Positions 1-8,132 of a stretch of DNA of 64,000 nt are shown here, one piece after another. The position numbers were made by a program, and so were the translations under genes. The notes under the pieces are model-generated. The model was not told where the DNA came from. It did not search any database and saw only the letters and a list, made by a program, of their open reading frames with translations. The DNA lies in the NCBI GenBank assembly GCA_031268195.1, contig JAIRXQ010000025.1, positions 1-64,000 of the forward strand, read 5' to 3'. The first letter of the stretch is position 1. Every line of letters begins with the position of its first letter. Origin of the DNA: Azoarcus sp. Its GTDB lineage: Bacteria > Pseudomonadota > Gammaproteobacteria > Burkholderiales > Rhodocyclaceae.

Positions 1-189
1 ATCTGAACTGTTTACAACATGCCAGCATAAATGCATGAAAATTAAAGATTTTTAAAAGTAAAACTTATAATCACAACAGCTTCAGAACATTTATGTTAAA
101 TAAATGCATTCGCCCTGGGCGCGGGGCGCACAAAACGAGCCCTGCACAAGCACTACTCGGCCGTTGACGCGCCCGCCAACGCCGGATGA
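1..189. other. Left-edge intergenic sequence, no gene seen
   Basis: The first 110 or so bases are clearly richer in A and T than the rest of the window and then change abruptly to GC-rich sequence. No ORF here looks like a real protein; the track ORFs crossing it are shadows. The AT-rich block could be the promoter region of a gene to the left of the window, but that gene is not visible. No tRNA or clear terminator was recognised. Confidence 0.5.
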
Positions 190-867
190 CTACGCCCCGG
201 CGGGCGCAACGATTCGCGCCACGAATTTCCGTATCGGCCCCAGCCGGCCATGAAAAAAGTGATCCGCCCCCGGCAGTACGACCACCGGCAATTCCTGCGG
301 ACGCGCCCAATCGAGCACGTTGGCGAGCGGCACCACATCGTCGATCTCACCATGAATGAGCAGAGCGGGAACGCCCTTGGGAACGGTGGGCGTTTCGTAC
401 TCGCGCATGCTGCCGTCCCCCGTCATGCCCCCCCCCGCCATACCCGCCGCCGTACCAACGAGCACGAGATAACGCGGCGGTGCGGCGGCGGCAAGGCAGT
501 TTGCAAGCCGCATCTGCACGTAAGCGCCGAACGAAAAACCGCCGAGCACCACCGGCAAATCGCCCCATCGCCTCTGCGCCCACGCGAGCACGGCTTGCAT
601 GTCCTGCGTCTCGCCATCGCCGTGGTCGTGCGCGCCCTCGCTGCGGCCCACGCTGCGAAAATTGGGGCGCAGGGACACATAACCCAGATCGCGGAACGCC
701 CGCGCCAGCGTGTAGACCACCTTGTTGCCGTTCGTGCCGCCAAACAGCGGATGCGGATGGCACACCAGGGCAATACCCCGCACCGCATCGGGCGTATCGA
801 TCAGCACCTCGATCTGCCCCGCCGCGCCGGGCACCAACACCGTTTCATTGCAAAAAGGACGATTCAT
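190..867 (-). CDS. alpha/beta hydrolase (COG2945-like)
   Basis: This is a predicted cytoplasmic serine hydrolase of about 225 residues. It has the HPHPLFGG segment typical of the COG2945 hydrolases, the nucleophile elbow GFSFGAY, an acid-bearing HGEIDDVVP segment and the catalytic histidine in GADHFFHG. The substrate is unknown; relatives are annotated as dienelactone-hydrolase-like or esterase-like. I moved the start to the ATG of MNRPFCNE because the 37 extra residues in the ORF-track version are low-complexity and run into the upstream VanZ-like gene, which ends 25 bases away. A run of nine G on the coding strand (plus-strand C at 428-436) encodes part of a glycine stretch and could slip. 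Confidence 0.85.
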   Translation of the reverse strand: MNRPFCNETVLVPGAAGQIEVLIDTPDAVRGIALVCHPHPLFGGTNGNKVVYTLARAFRDLGYVSLRPNFRSVGRSEGAHDHGDGETQDMQAVLAWAQRRWGDLPVVLGGFSFGAYVQMRLANCLAAAAPPRYLVLVGTAAGMAGGGMTGDGSMREYETPTVPKGVPALLIHGEIDDVVPLANVLDWARPQELPVVVLPGADHFFHGRLGPIRKFVARIVAPAGA

Positions 868-892
868 GCGCGCCTCCGCACTTGCGCCGCAT

Positions 893-1987
893 TCAGGGGG
901 GACGCCCCGCGCCGCTCCCGTCTTCGAGGCGTTCGCCCCGCCACAGACCGACAGCGGAAAGATAGGCCAGCGCGGCAAATGGCCACCCCGCGGCCACCAG
1001 ACGGCACAGGCCGTGGAAATTCGCGTAATTGCCGTTGCTGATGAAGCCGGGGCCGCCGCCTTGAAGATAAGGGCTCTCCGGCATCATGTTGATGAGTACG
1101 CAGGCCATCAACAACCCCATGCCAGCCAGGGCATGCTGCGCGACACGCGACAGACGCAGAATGACAAAAAGTAGCGCGCCGCCGAGAACCACGCCGTATT
1201 CGGTGCCCGCCGACAGCCACACCCACGGGCTGGAAGGCGTAAAAAAGAACGCCGATGCCGCTGTGCGCGCACCGATGCCGAGCACGAGCAGGGCCGCCAC
1301 CAGCGTCCGGCCCCGCAACCGCAGCGTGCAGCGCGCGAACAGACCGACGGCGACCATCATGCTCGCGGTCTGCGCCGTCTCGAAAGCGATCAGGCGGCCC
1401 GCCTCGAACGGCAGCGGCGGCGTAATGCCGAGCAACGCGCGCACACCACCGCCCGCGAACAGCAGATAGCTGGGCATCAGCTGCACGAGCAACCAGAGCA
1501 AGATGAGGATCAAGCCGGCATCGCCGGTGCGTCCATCGGTAATGTACTGTTCGCGCCAACGCGCCAGACCGTGTCCGGGCGCGAACAATGCCTGTCCCCA
1601 ACGCGCGCCGAGCAAGGCGCCCAGCAGCGTGCCCAAGACGTTGGCGCTGATATCCGTATTGCTTGCCGCGCGCGCGGGCAAAAACACTTGCAGCGTTTCC
1701 ACGCTGAAACTGAGCAGCAGCCCGAACAGGGTCACGGCCACGACACGCCCGCGCCATGACCAGCTTCGCGGCAGGGATGGCGTCAGGGTCAGTCCCAGCG
1801 GCACGAAGCCGAGGATGTTGAGAATGAAATCCGAGAAGATGAAATATTTCGGCCAGGGCGCGAACAGGTAGCCGAACACCGGCAAGCCTTTGGATTGCCA
1901 GCCGCCCAGCGGGTGCAGGCATGCATAGACCAGCAAGAAGATGTAAGCGATGGCGAGGTGCCGGGACAGCGATCGGGAGGAAGACAC
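893..1987 (-). CDS. VanZ-like integral membrane protein
   Basis: A 364-residue polytopic membrane protein. The N-terminal half matches the VanZ-like pattern: a first hydrophobic helix, then a D-F-I-L-N-I-L-G-F-V-P-G motif, then SVETLQVFLPAR and SNTDISANVLGTLLGA, which are hallmarks of the family. Several more membrane segments follow in the C-terminal half. VanZ itself lowers teicoplanin susceptibility by an unknown mechanism; the role of long chromosomal relatives is also unknown. It lies just upstream of the hydrolase on the same strand and probably shares its transcript. The C-terminal tail is hydrophilic. Confidence 0.8.
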   Translation of the reverse strand: MSSSRSLSRHLAIAYIFLLVYACLHPLGGWQSKGLPVFGYLFAPWPKYFIFSDFILNILGFVPLGLTLTPSLPRSWSWRGRVVAVTLFGLLLSFSVETLQVFLPARAASNTDISANVLGTLLGALLGARWGQALFAPGHGLARWREQYITDGRTGDAGLILILLWLLVQLMPSYLLFAGGGVRALLGITPPLPFEAGRLIAFETAQTASMMVAVGLFARCTLRLRGRTLVAALLVLGIGARTAASAFFFTPSSPWVWLSAGTEYGVVLGGALLFVILRLSRVAQHALAGMGLLMACVLINMMPESPYLQGGGPGFISNGNYANFHGLCRLVAAGWPFAALAYLSAVGLWRGERLEDGSGAGRPP

Positions 1988-2010
1988 TTTGAACGGATTG
2001 CGAATGCTGC

Positions 2011-2058
2011 GATGCGGGGAATCGGAACGAAGCGAGTCTAACGGAGATTCCCCGCATC
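2011..2058. repeat. 13-bp perfect inverted repeat
   Basis: GATGCGGGGAATC at 2011-2023 is repeated as its exact reverse complement at 2046-2058, with a 22-base spacer. It lies in the 395-base gap (1988-2382) between the divergent VanZ-like gene and the aldo/keto reductase. Neither side carries a T-run, so a simple terminator is unlikely; an operator or leader hairpin are alternatives. Apart from this and the promoter candidate at 2316, I see nothing else in the gap. Confidence 0.6.
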
Positions 2059-2315
2059 CGTCGAACGGTTTGACTGCGCGCTTTTCTCAGGGCAATCGGG
2101 TGATCGCTGCTTGACGAGTCCGTGGCTGATGAAGAGACGAGGCTGGCGAGGATCGGGCAAGGCGTTGAAGTGGGCTGCAAGCATAACGGGGATGACGCTA
2201 AAACGACAGGTTGGAAAAATTTGTTCGCCCGATTGCCCTGCTGACAATGCCCGGCGGCGCCCTGGTGCGCGCCGCCGGATGCCGCCGCGTTCGGCCCCGC
2301 ACCATGACAATAGCT

Positions 2316-2343
2316 TTGCAAGCGGTCCGCGCGGGAATAGACT
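2316..2343 (+). promoter_or_regulatory. candidate sigma-70 promoter for the aldo/keto reductase
   Basis: TTGCAA and TAGACT are separated by 16 bases, placing a transcription start about 30 bases before the ATG. This is pattern recognition only. Confidence 0.35.
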
Positions 2344-2382
2344 GATGTTATTCACTGTCCATACACATCGCCGGAGACGACC

Positions 2383-3222
2383 ATGAACCAACCCGCCATC
2401 AACCCATCGCTGACGCTCAATGACGGCAGCACGATACCTCAACTCGGGCTCGGCACCTGGCAAGCGCCGGAAGAGGAGGCAGCGGCTGCCGTTGCCGCTG
2501 CACTGAAGGCCGGGTATCGCCTCATCGACACCGCCGCCATCTATGGCAACGAGGCTGCCGTCGGTCAAGGACTGCGGCAGGCGGAAGTCGCCCGCGAACA
2601 GATTTTCGTCACCACTAAATTATGGAACGATGCGCAAGGCTACGACGAAGCCCTGCGCGCCTTCGACGACAGTCTCAAGCGCCTGCAACTCGACACGGTG
2701 GATCTCTACCTCATTCATTGGCCCGCGCCGCATAAAGATCGCTATGTCGATAGCTGGCGCGCCCTCGTGCGCCTGAAAGAAGAAAAACGCGTCCGCGCCA
2801 TCGGTGTCTCCAATTTCCAGATCCCGCATCTGGAGCGGATCATCGAGGAGACTGGCGTCACGCCCGCCGTCAACCAGATCGAACTCCACCCCGATTTCCA
2901 GCAAAAGGCGCTCCAGGCGTTCCACGCCGCGCACGGCATCCTGACCCAGTCGTGGAGTCCCCTCGGTCAAGGCGCCCTGCTCCACAACGAAACGATCCTC
3001 CGGATCGCTGCCAGGCACGGCAAATCCGCGGCACAAACGATCATCCGCTGGCACCTCGACAACGGTCTCCTGGTCATCCCGAAGTCCGTCCACGCCAGAC
3101 GCATCGTCGAGAACTTCTCCGTGTTCGATTTCATTCTCGACCCCGACGAGCTCGCCCACCTTGCCGCGCTGGACGACGCGAAGCACCGCATCGGGCCACA
3201 TCCGGATACGGCGAAGTTCTGA
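2383..3222 (+). CDS. aldo/keto reductase (2,5-diketo-D-gluconate reductase type)
   Basis: A 279-residue NADPH-dependent aldo/keto reductase. The catalytic tetrad is visible: Asp and Tyr in LIDTAAIYGNE, Lys in TTKLWN and His in LIHWP. The GVSNFQ and IPKSVH segments of the cofactor site are also present. Length and motifs resemble the DkgA/DkgB and YtbE group, which reduces small carbonyls such as methylglyoxal or diketogluconate; the true substrate cannot be read from sequence. It stands alone on the plus strand, 125 bases before aceE. Confidence 0.9.
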   Translation: MNQPAINPSLTLNDGSTIPQLGLGTWQAPEEEAAAAVAAALKAGYRLIDTAAIYGNEAAVGQGLRQAEVAREQIFVTTKLWNDAQGYDEALRAFDDSLKRLQLDTVDLYLIHWPAPHKDRYVDSWRALVRLKEEKRVRAIGVSNFQIPHLERIIEETGVTPAVNQIELHPDFQQKALQAFHAAHGILTQSWSPLGQGALLHNETILRIAARHGKSAAQTIIRWHLDNGLLVIPKSVHARRIVENFSVFDFILDPDELAHLAALDDAKHRIGPHPDTAKF

Positions 3223-3347
3223 ACACGTCGCCAACCGCGTCAAATGCCCGCTCGCGTACTTGCGGAAATTCTTTCGGTATGCGTACATCGGGAGCAGGGG
3301 AATCTTTCACAAAAAACGATGCCTGATGCCGGAGAGGAGACAACATC

Positions 3348-6029
3348 ATGGCGCAATTACCCATCATTCCACACTTGACGGACATCGATCCTGCCGAAAC
3401 CCAGGAATGGGTAGACGCGCTGGCGGCGGTGATCGAGAAGGAAGGCGCGGACCGCGCGCACTATCTGCTCGAATCGCTGATCGCCGCCGCGCGAGAGAGA
3501 GGGGCGGAGATTCCTTACAGCGCCACGACGGAATACATCAACACGATTCCGCCAGAGCGGCAGCCGCGCTATCCGGGCGACCCGGACATGGAAATCAAAA
3601 TCCATTCCCACATCCGCTGGAATGCGATGGCGATGGTGGTACGCGCCAACAAACACACCAACGTAGGCGGGCACATCGCTTCCTTCGCGTCCGCTGCCGC
3701 GCTCTATGACGTGGGATTCGCGCATTTCTGGAGAGCGCCCACGGAAAAATCGGCGGGCGATCTCATCTTTTTCCAAGGCCATTCGGTGCCAGGCGTCTAT
3801 GCGCGTGCCTTCCTGCTCGGGCGGCTCACCGAGGAACAACTGGACAACTTCCGGCAGGAAACCAGCGGCAAGGGCATTTCCAGCTATCCACATCCGTGGC
3901 TGATGCCGGATTTCTGGCAGTTTCCCACGGTGTCGATGGGGCTGGGGCCGCTACAGGCAATCTATCAGGCGCGCTTCATGAAGTACCTCGCCAGCCGGGG
4001 CCTGCTCGACGCGAAAGAGGTGGAAGCGCGCAAGGTGTGGGCTTTCCTCGGCGACGGCGAAACCGACGAGGTGGAGGCGCTCGGCGCCATCGACATGGCC
4101 GGGCGCGAGAAGCTCGACAATCTGATCTTCGTCATCAACTGCAACCTGCAACGGCTCGATGGCCCGGTGCGTGGCAACGGCAAGATCATTCAGGAACTCG
4201 AAGCCCTGTTCCGGGGCGCAAGCTGGAACGTCATCAAGGTGATCTGGGGGACGCATTGGGATACCCTGTTTCGCCGCGACACGAAAGGCATCCTCAAGAA
4301 ACGCATGATGGAAGCCTGCGACGGTGAGTATCAAACCTTCAAGGCGGAAAACGGCGCTTATGTGCGCGAGGCGTTCTTCAACACGCCGGAGCTAAAGGAG
4401 TTGGTGGCGGACTGGACGGACGACGACATCTGGCAGCTGAATCGCGGCGGCCACGACATTTTCAAGGTTTTCGCCGCCTACACCGCCGCCGCCGCGCACA
4501 AAGGACAGCCGAGCGTCGTGCTGGCGAAAACCATCAAGGGTTTCGGCATGGGCACAGCGGGCGAGGCGATGAACATCTCGCACCAACAAAAGAAAATGGA
4601 TCGGGGCGCACTTGCCCGTTTCCGCGACCGTTTCCACTTGCCGGTACCCGACGACGATCTGGAAGCCCTGCCCTATCTCACCTTCGCCAAAGATTCGCCC
4701 GAATACGCCTACATGCAAAAGTGCCGCGCCGATCTGGGCGGCTATCTCCCGCAGCGGCGCCAGAAGGCCGCGCCGCTGGCGATTCCGCCGCTCTCGGCGT
4801 TCGACGCCTTGTTGAAAGGCTCCGGGAAGGGGCGCGAACTCTCCACCACGATGGCGCTGGTGCGCATCATGAACATGCTCTTGCGCGACAAGGTGCTCGG
4901 CAAGCATATCGTCCCCATCGTGCCGGACGAATCGCGCACTTTCGGCATGGAAGGCATGTTCCGTCAGTACGGCATCTGGAGCCAGGAAGGCCAGAAATAT
5001 ATGCCGGAAGATCACGACCAGTTGATGTTCTACAAGGAATCGAAAACCGGCCAGATCCTTCAGGAAGGCATCAACGAGGCGGGCGCGATGGCCGACTGGA
5101 TCGCGGCGGCCACCGCTTATTCCGTGCATGGCGTGCAAATGATCCCGTTCTACGTCTGCTATTCGATGTTCGGCATTCAGCGCACGATGGACTTGTGCTG
5201 GGCGGCGGGCGACCAGCGCTCGCGCGGTTTTCTCATCGGCGGCACGGCTGGACGCACGACGTTGAACGGCGAGGGCTTGCAGCACGAGGACGGTCACAGC
5301 CTCGTGCTGGCGAACCTGCTGCCCAACTGCGTGAGCTACGACCCCGCTTTCCAGTACGAAGTCGCGGTGATCGTGCGCGACGGCCTGCGCCGGATGCACG
5401 AGAATCAGGAGGACGTGTTCTATTACCTGACCGTACAGAACGAGAACTACGAGCACCCCGACATGCCGCAGGGCAAGGAAGCCGACATCGTCAAAGGCAT
5501 GTACCTGTTCCGAAAAGGCAGCGCATCCAGCGGCTCGAGGGTGCAACTGCTCGGCTCCGGCACCATCTTCCGCGAAGTGATCGCCGCCGCCGATCTGCTC
5601 AAGTCCGACTGGGGCATCGAAGCCGACCTCTGGGGCTGCCCCGGCTTCAATGTGCTCACGCGCGAGGGGCAGGACATCGCGCGCTGGAACATGCTGCATC
5701 CGCTGGAAAAACCCCGGGTGCCGCACGTCGCACAGTGCCTTGCCGACACACGCGGCCCGGTCGTCGCCGCCACTGACTACGTGCGCCTGTACGCCGAGCA
5801 AATCCGCCCCTTCGTGCCGCGCCGCTACGTCACCCTCGGCACCGACGGTTTCGGTCGCTCCGACACCCGCGCGGCGCTGCGCGCTTTCTTCGAGGTCGAC
5901 CGCCATTGGGTGACGATCGCGGCCCTCAAGGCGCTTGCCGACGACGGCGAAATCAGCCCGGGCAAAGTGGCCAAAGCCATCAAAAAATACAGCGTGGACA
6001 CGGCCAAGCCGAATCCGCTGACGGTGTAA
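3348..6029 (+). CDS. aceE: pyruvate dehydrogenase E1 component, homodimeric type
   Basis: This is the thiamine-diphosphate enzyme that decarboxylates pyruvate and passes the acetyl group to the lipoyl arm of E2. The 893-residue length is normal for the homodimeric AceE of proteobacteria. The N-terminal region has the conserved IHSHIRWNAMAMV segment, the thiamine-binding GDGETDE...NCN motif lies near residues 230-265, and the SHQQKKMD segment follows. A purine-rich ribosome site (ggagagga) precedes the ATG. It heads an operon with aceF 15 bases downstream, then the NYN gene and lpd. Confidence 0.97.
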   Translation: MAQLPIIPHLTDIDPAETQEWVDALAAVIEKEGADRAHYLLESLIAAARERGAEIPYSATTEYINTIPPERQPRYPGDPDMEIKIHSHIRWNAMAMVVRANKHTNVGGHIASFASAAALYDVGFAHFWRAPTEKSAGDLIFFQGHSVPGVYARAFLLGRLTEEQLDNFRQETSGKGISSYPHPWLMPDFWQFPTVSMGLGPLQAIYQARFMKYLASRGLLDAKEVEARKVWAFLGDGETDEVEALGAIDMAGREKLDNLIFVINCNLQRLDGPVRGNGKIIQELEALFRGASWNVIKVIWGTHWDTLFRRDTKGILKKRMMEACDGEYQTFKAENGAYVREAFFNTPELKELVADWTDDDIWQLNRGGHDIFKVFAAYTAAAAHKGQPSVVLAKTIKGFGMGTAGEAMNISHQQKKMDRGALARFRDRFHLPVPDDDLEALPYLTFAKDSPEYAYMQKCRADLGGYLPQRRQKAAPLAIPPLSAFDALLKGSGKGRELSTTMALVRIMNMLLRDKVLGKHIVPIVPDESRTFGMEGMFRQYGIWSQEGQKYMPEDHDQLMFYKESKTGQILQEGINEAGAMADWIAAATAYSVHGVQMIPFYVCYSMFGIQRTMDLCWAAGDQRSRGFLIGGTAGRTTLNGEGLQHEDGHSLVLANLLPNCVSYDPAFQYEVAVIVRDGLRRMHENQEDVFYYLTVQNENYEHPDMPQGKEADIVKGMYLFRKGSASSGSRVQLLGSGTIFREVIAAADLLKSDWGIEADLWGCPGFNVLTREGQDIARWNMLHPLEKPRVPHVAQCLADTRGPVVAATDYVRLYAEQIRPFVPRRYVTLGTDGFGRSDTRAALRAFFEVDRHWVTIAALKALADDGEISPGKVAKAIKKYSVDTAKPNPLTV

Positions 6030-6044
6030 GGAAAGGAAGACACC

Positions 6045-7346
6045 ATGAGCACGCTCACAGAAATCAAGGTGCCCGACATTGGCGGCTTCTCCAACGTGCC
6101 GATCATCGACTTGTTCGTGAAACCGGGCGACGCCATCGCGGTAGACGACGCCATCTGCACGCTGGAATCGGACAAGGCGACGATGGAGGTGCCCGCGACC
6201 GCGGCGGGGGTCGTCAAGGAGGTGGCGGTGAAGCTTGGAGACAAGGTTTCGGAAGGAACGTTGTTGATTCGGCTCGAAGCCACCGGGACGGCTGAAACGC
6301 CCCGCCCTGACAAGAAGGAGGCCGGGAGCGGGTTGGCGGCCCCACAAACCGCCCACACCGCCACCGCCTCCACCCCTCCACGGGAGGGAACCCCGCCACG
6401 GGAAGTCTCCCCTCTTTCACCCGTCCCGCCGCTCGGCGCCACGATCCACGCCTCCCCCGCCGTGCGCGCCTACGCCCGCGAACTTGGGGCCGATCTCGCA
6501 CACATCACGCCCAGCGGCCCCAACGGACGCATCCTCAAAGAAGATGTCACCGCCTGGATCAAGGGCGCGCTCACTTCCGGCGCCACGGGCGCTTTGTCCG
6601 GCGGCGGCGGGCTAGATCTGCTACCGTGGCCGAAGATCGACTTCTCCAGGTTCGGCGAGTTCGACACCGTGCCACTGTCGCACATCCAGAAAATCTCCGG
6701 CCAGAACCTCGCCCGCAACTGGGTCATGATTCCGGCCGTCACCTATTTCGAGGACGCCGACATCACCGAACTCGAAGCCTTCCGCCTCCAGACCAACAAG
6801 GAAAACGAAAAAGGCGGCGGCACGAAACTGACGCTGCTCTCCTTCATCATCAAGGCGTGCGTCAGGGCGCTGCGCGAATTCCCGGCATTCAACAGCTCAC
6901 TCGAGGGCGACAAACTCATCGTCAAGAAATACTTTCACATCGGCTTCGCCGCCGATACGCCCAACGGCCTCGTGGTGCCGGTCATCAAGGATGCCGAGCG
7001 CAAAGGCATCTTCGAGATTGCAGCACAGACGAGCGAACTCGCCCGTCAGGCACGCGAAGGCAAGCTCAAGCCCGCCGACATGCAAGGCGCAAGCTTTACC
7101 ATCTCCAGCGTCGGCGGCATCGGCGGCACCAGTTTTTCGCCCATCATCAACGCGCCGGAAGTGGCCATCCTCGGCGTCAGCAAATCCGCGCTAAAGCCCG
7201 TCTGGGACGGCAAGGTCTTCCAGCCCCGCCTCATCGTCCCGCTCTCACTCACGGCGGACCACCGCGTCATTGACGGCGCGCTGGCGACACGCTTCAATGC
7301 TTATCTCGCGCGCCTGCTGGAGGATTTTCGGCGAGTGACGTTGTGA
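6045..7346 (+). CDS. aceF: dihydrolipoamide acetyltransferase, pyruvate dehydrogenase E2
   Basis: E2 core of the pyruvate dehydrogenase complex, transferring acetyl groups from lipoamide to CoA. Order of domains: one lipoyl domain (residues about 1-80, lysine in LESDKATMEVP), a Pro/Thr-rich linker, the peripheral-subunit-binding domain (about 140-175) and the catalytic domain (about 200-433) ending with the acyltransferase motif DHRVIDGA. Many gamma-proteobacterial E2 proteins carry two or three lipoyl domains; this one has one, and a second copy sits on E3. Its lipoyl-coding DNA is almost identical to that of lpd, which suggests recent duplication or gene conversion. Confidence 0.96.
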   Translation: MSTLTEIKVPDIGGFSNVPIIDLFVKPGDAIAVDDAICTLESDKATMEVPATAAGVVKEVAVKLGDKVSEGTLLIRLEATGTAETPRPDKKEAGSGLAAPQTAHTATASTPPREGTPPREVSPLSPVPPLGATIHASPAVRAYARELGADLAHITPSGPNGRILKEDVTAWIKGALTSGATGALSGGGGLDLLPWPKIDFSRFGEFDTVPLSHIQKISGQNLARNWVMIPAVTYFEDADITELEAFRLQTNKENEKGGGTKLTLLSFIIKACVRALREFPAFNSSLEGDKLIVKKYFHIGFAADTPNGLVVPVIKDAERKGIFEIAAQTSELARQAREGKLKPADMQGASFTISSVGGIGGTSFSPIINAPEVAILGVSKSALKPVWDGKVFQPRLIVPLSLTADHRVIDGALATRFNAYLARLLEDFRRVTL

Positions 7347-7356
7347 CAGGAACAGC

Positions 7357-8121
7357 ATGAACAATAACGTAACCAATGGCGCCGAGCTGCGCACGGCAGT
7401 GCTGGTCGATTGCGACAACGTCTCGCCGGAGATACTGGAATACGCCCTGCTGATGGCCGCCCAATTCGGGCGCATCGTGCTGCGGCGCGGCTATGGCAAC
7501 CAAGGCACCCTGTCGAATAAATGGCAACAGGCATTGGTTCAGCAAGCATTCACGCCTTGTCTGCAATATCAATACGCTTCAGGAAAAAACACTGCCGATA
7601 TCGCTCTAGCGCTCGACGCGCAGGAAGCCTTGTTCGATGGGCGGGTCGATTCTTTCTGTCTGGTGACGAGCGATTCAGACTTCACCTACCTTTGCCGGAA
7701 ACTGCGCGAACGTGGCGCGACGGTTTGCATCATCGGCGAGACCAAAACGCCTCTCCCCTTGCGCAATGCATGCGATCAGTTTTTTGAATGGAAGCCGGAA
7801 GCCGATCCACAGGAAAAACCTGCGAAGAAATCCGCCGCCGCACCCGGATCCCCCAAAAAACAAGACACGAAAGGCAGACCGCTGTTCGTCGTCAAAGCCG
7901 TCTCGCAGCTGGTCAGCGATACGTCGGATGGCAAAATACCTTTGACGACGCTTGGGCAATATCTCAAGCGCACGAATCCGGCGTTCTCTCCCAAAAATTA
8001 CAGCCACTCGACTTTGCTGAAAATGATCAAAACCTACGATCTACTCATCGTCGAGGAGAATAGCTCTGGCGCTCATTGGGTCAGTCTGGCGGCGAGCGCC
8101 GACGCATCTTCCAACGACTAA
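7357..8121 (+). CDS. NYN-domain putative RNase with C-terminal OST-HTH (LOTUS) domain
   Basis: A 254-residue protein of the LabA/DUF88-like NYN family. The N-terminal PIN-like nuclease fold carries the expected acidic residues: VDCDN (D18, D20), GKNTADIALALD and VTSDSDFTYL. The middle is a lysine/alanine/proline linker, and residues about 170-245 look like an OST-HTH/LOTUS RNA-binding domain (VVKAVSQLV...YSHSTLLKMIK...). Family knowledge suggests metal-dependent cleavage of RNA; the target is unknown. It begins 10 bases after aceF and ends 11 bases before lpd, so it is cotranscribed with the pyruvate dehydrogenase genes. Nothing in it resembles a complex subunit. Confidence 0.88.
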   Translation: MNNNVTNGAELRTAVLVDCDNVSPEILEYALLMAAQFGRIVLRRGYGNQGTLSNKWQQALVQQAFTPCLQYQYASGKNTADIALALDAQEALFDGRVDSFCLVTSDSDFTYLCRKLRERGATVCIIGETKTPLPLRNACDQFFEWKPEADPQEKPAKKSAAAPGSPKKQDTKGRPLFVVKAVSQLVSDTSDGKIPLTTLGQYLKRTNPAFSPKNYSHSTLLKMIKTYDLLIVEENSSGAHWVSLAASADASSND

Positions 8122-8132
8122 GGATTCAGAAC

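Noticed and set aside
864-2321. 485-residue ORF overlapping the VanZ-like gene
   Set aside because: Arg/Ala/Gly-rich shadow in another frame of the same strand; no conserved motif and no ribosome site.
4392-6356. 654-residue minus-strand ORF antisense to aceE
   Set aside because: Shadow ORF produced by codon bias; the plus-strand aceE is unambiguous.
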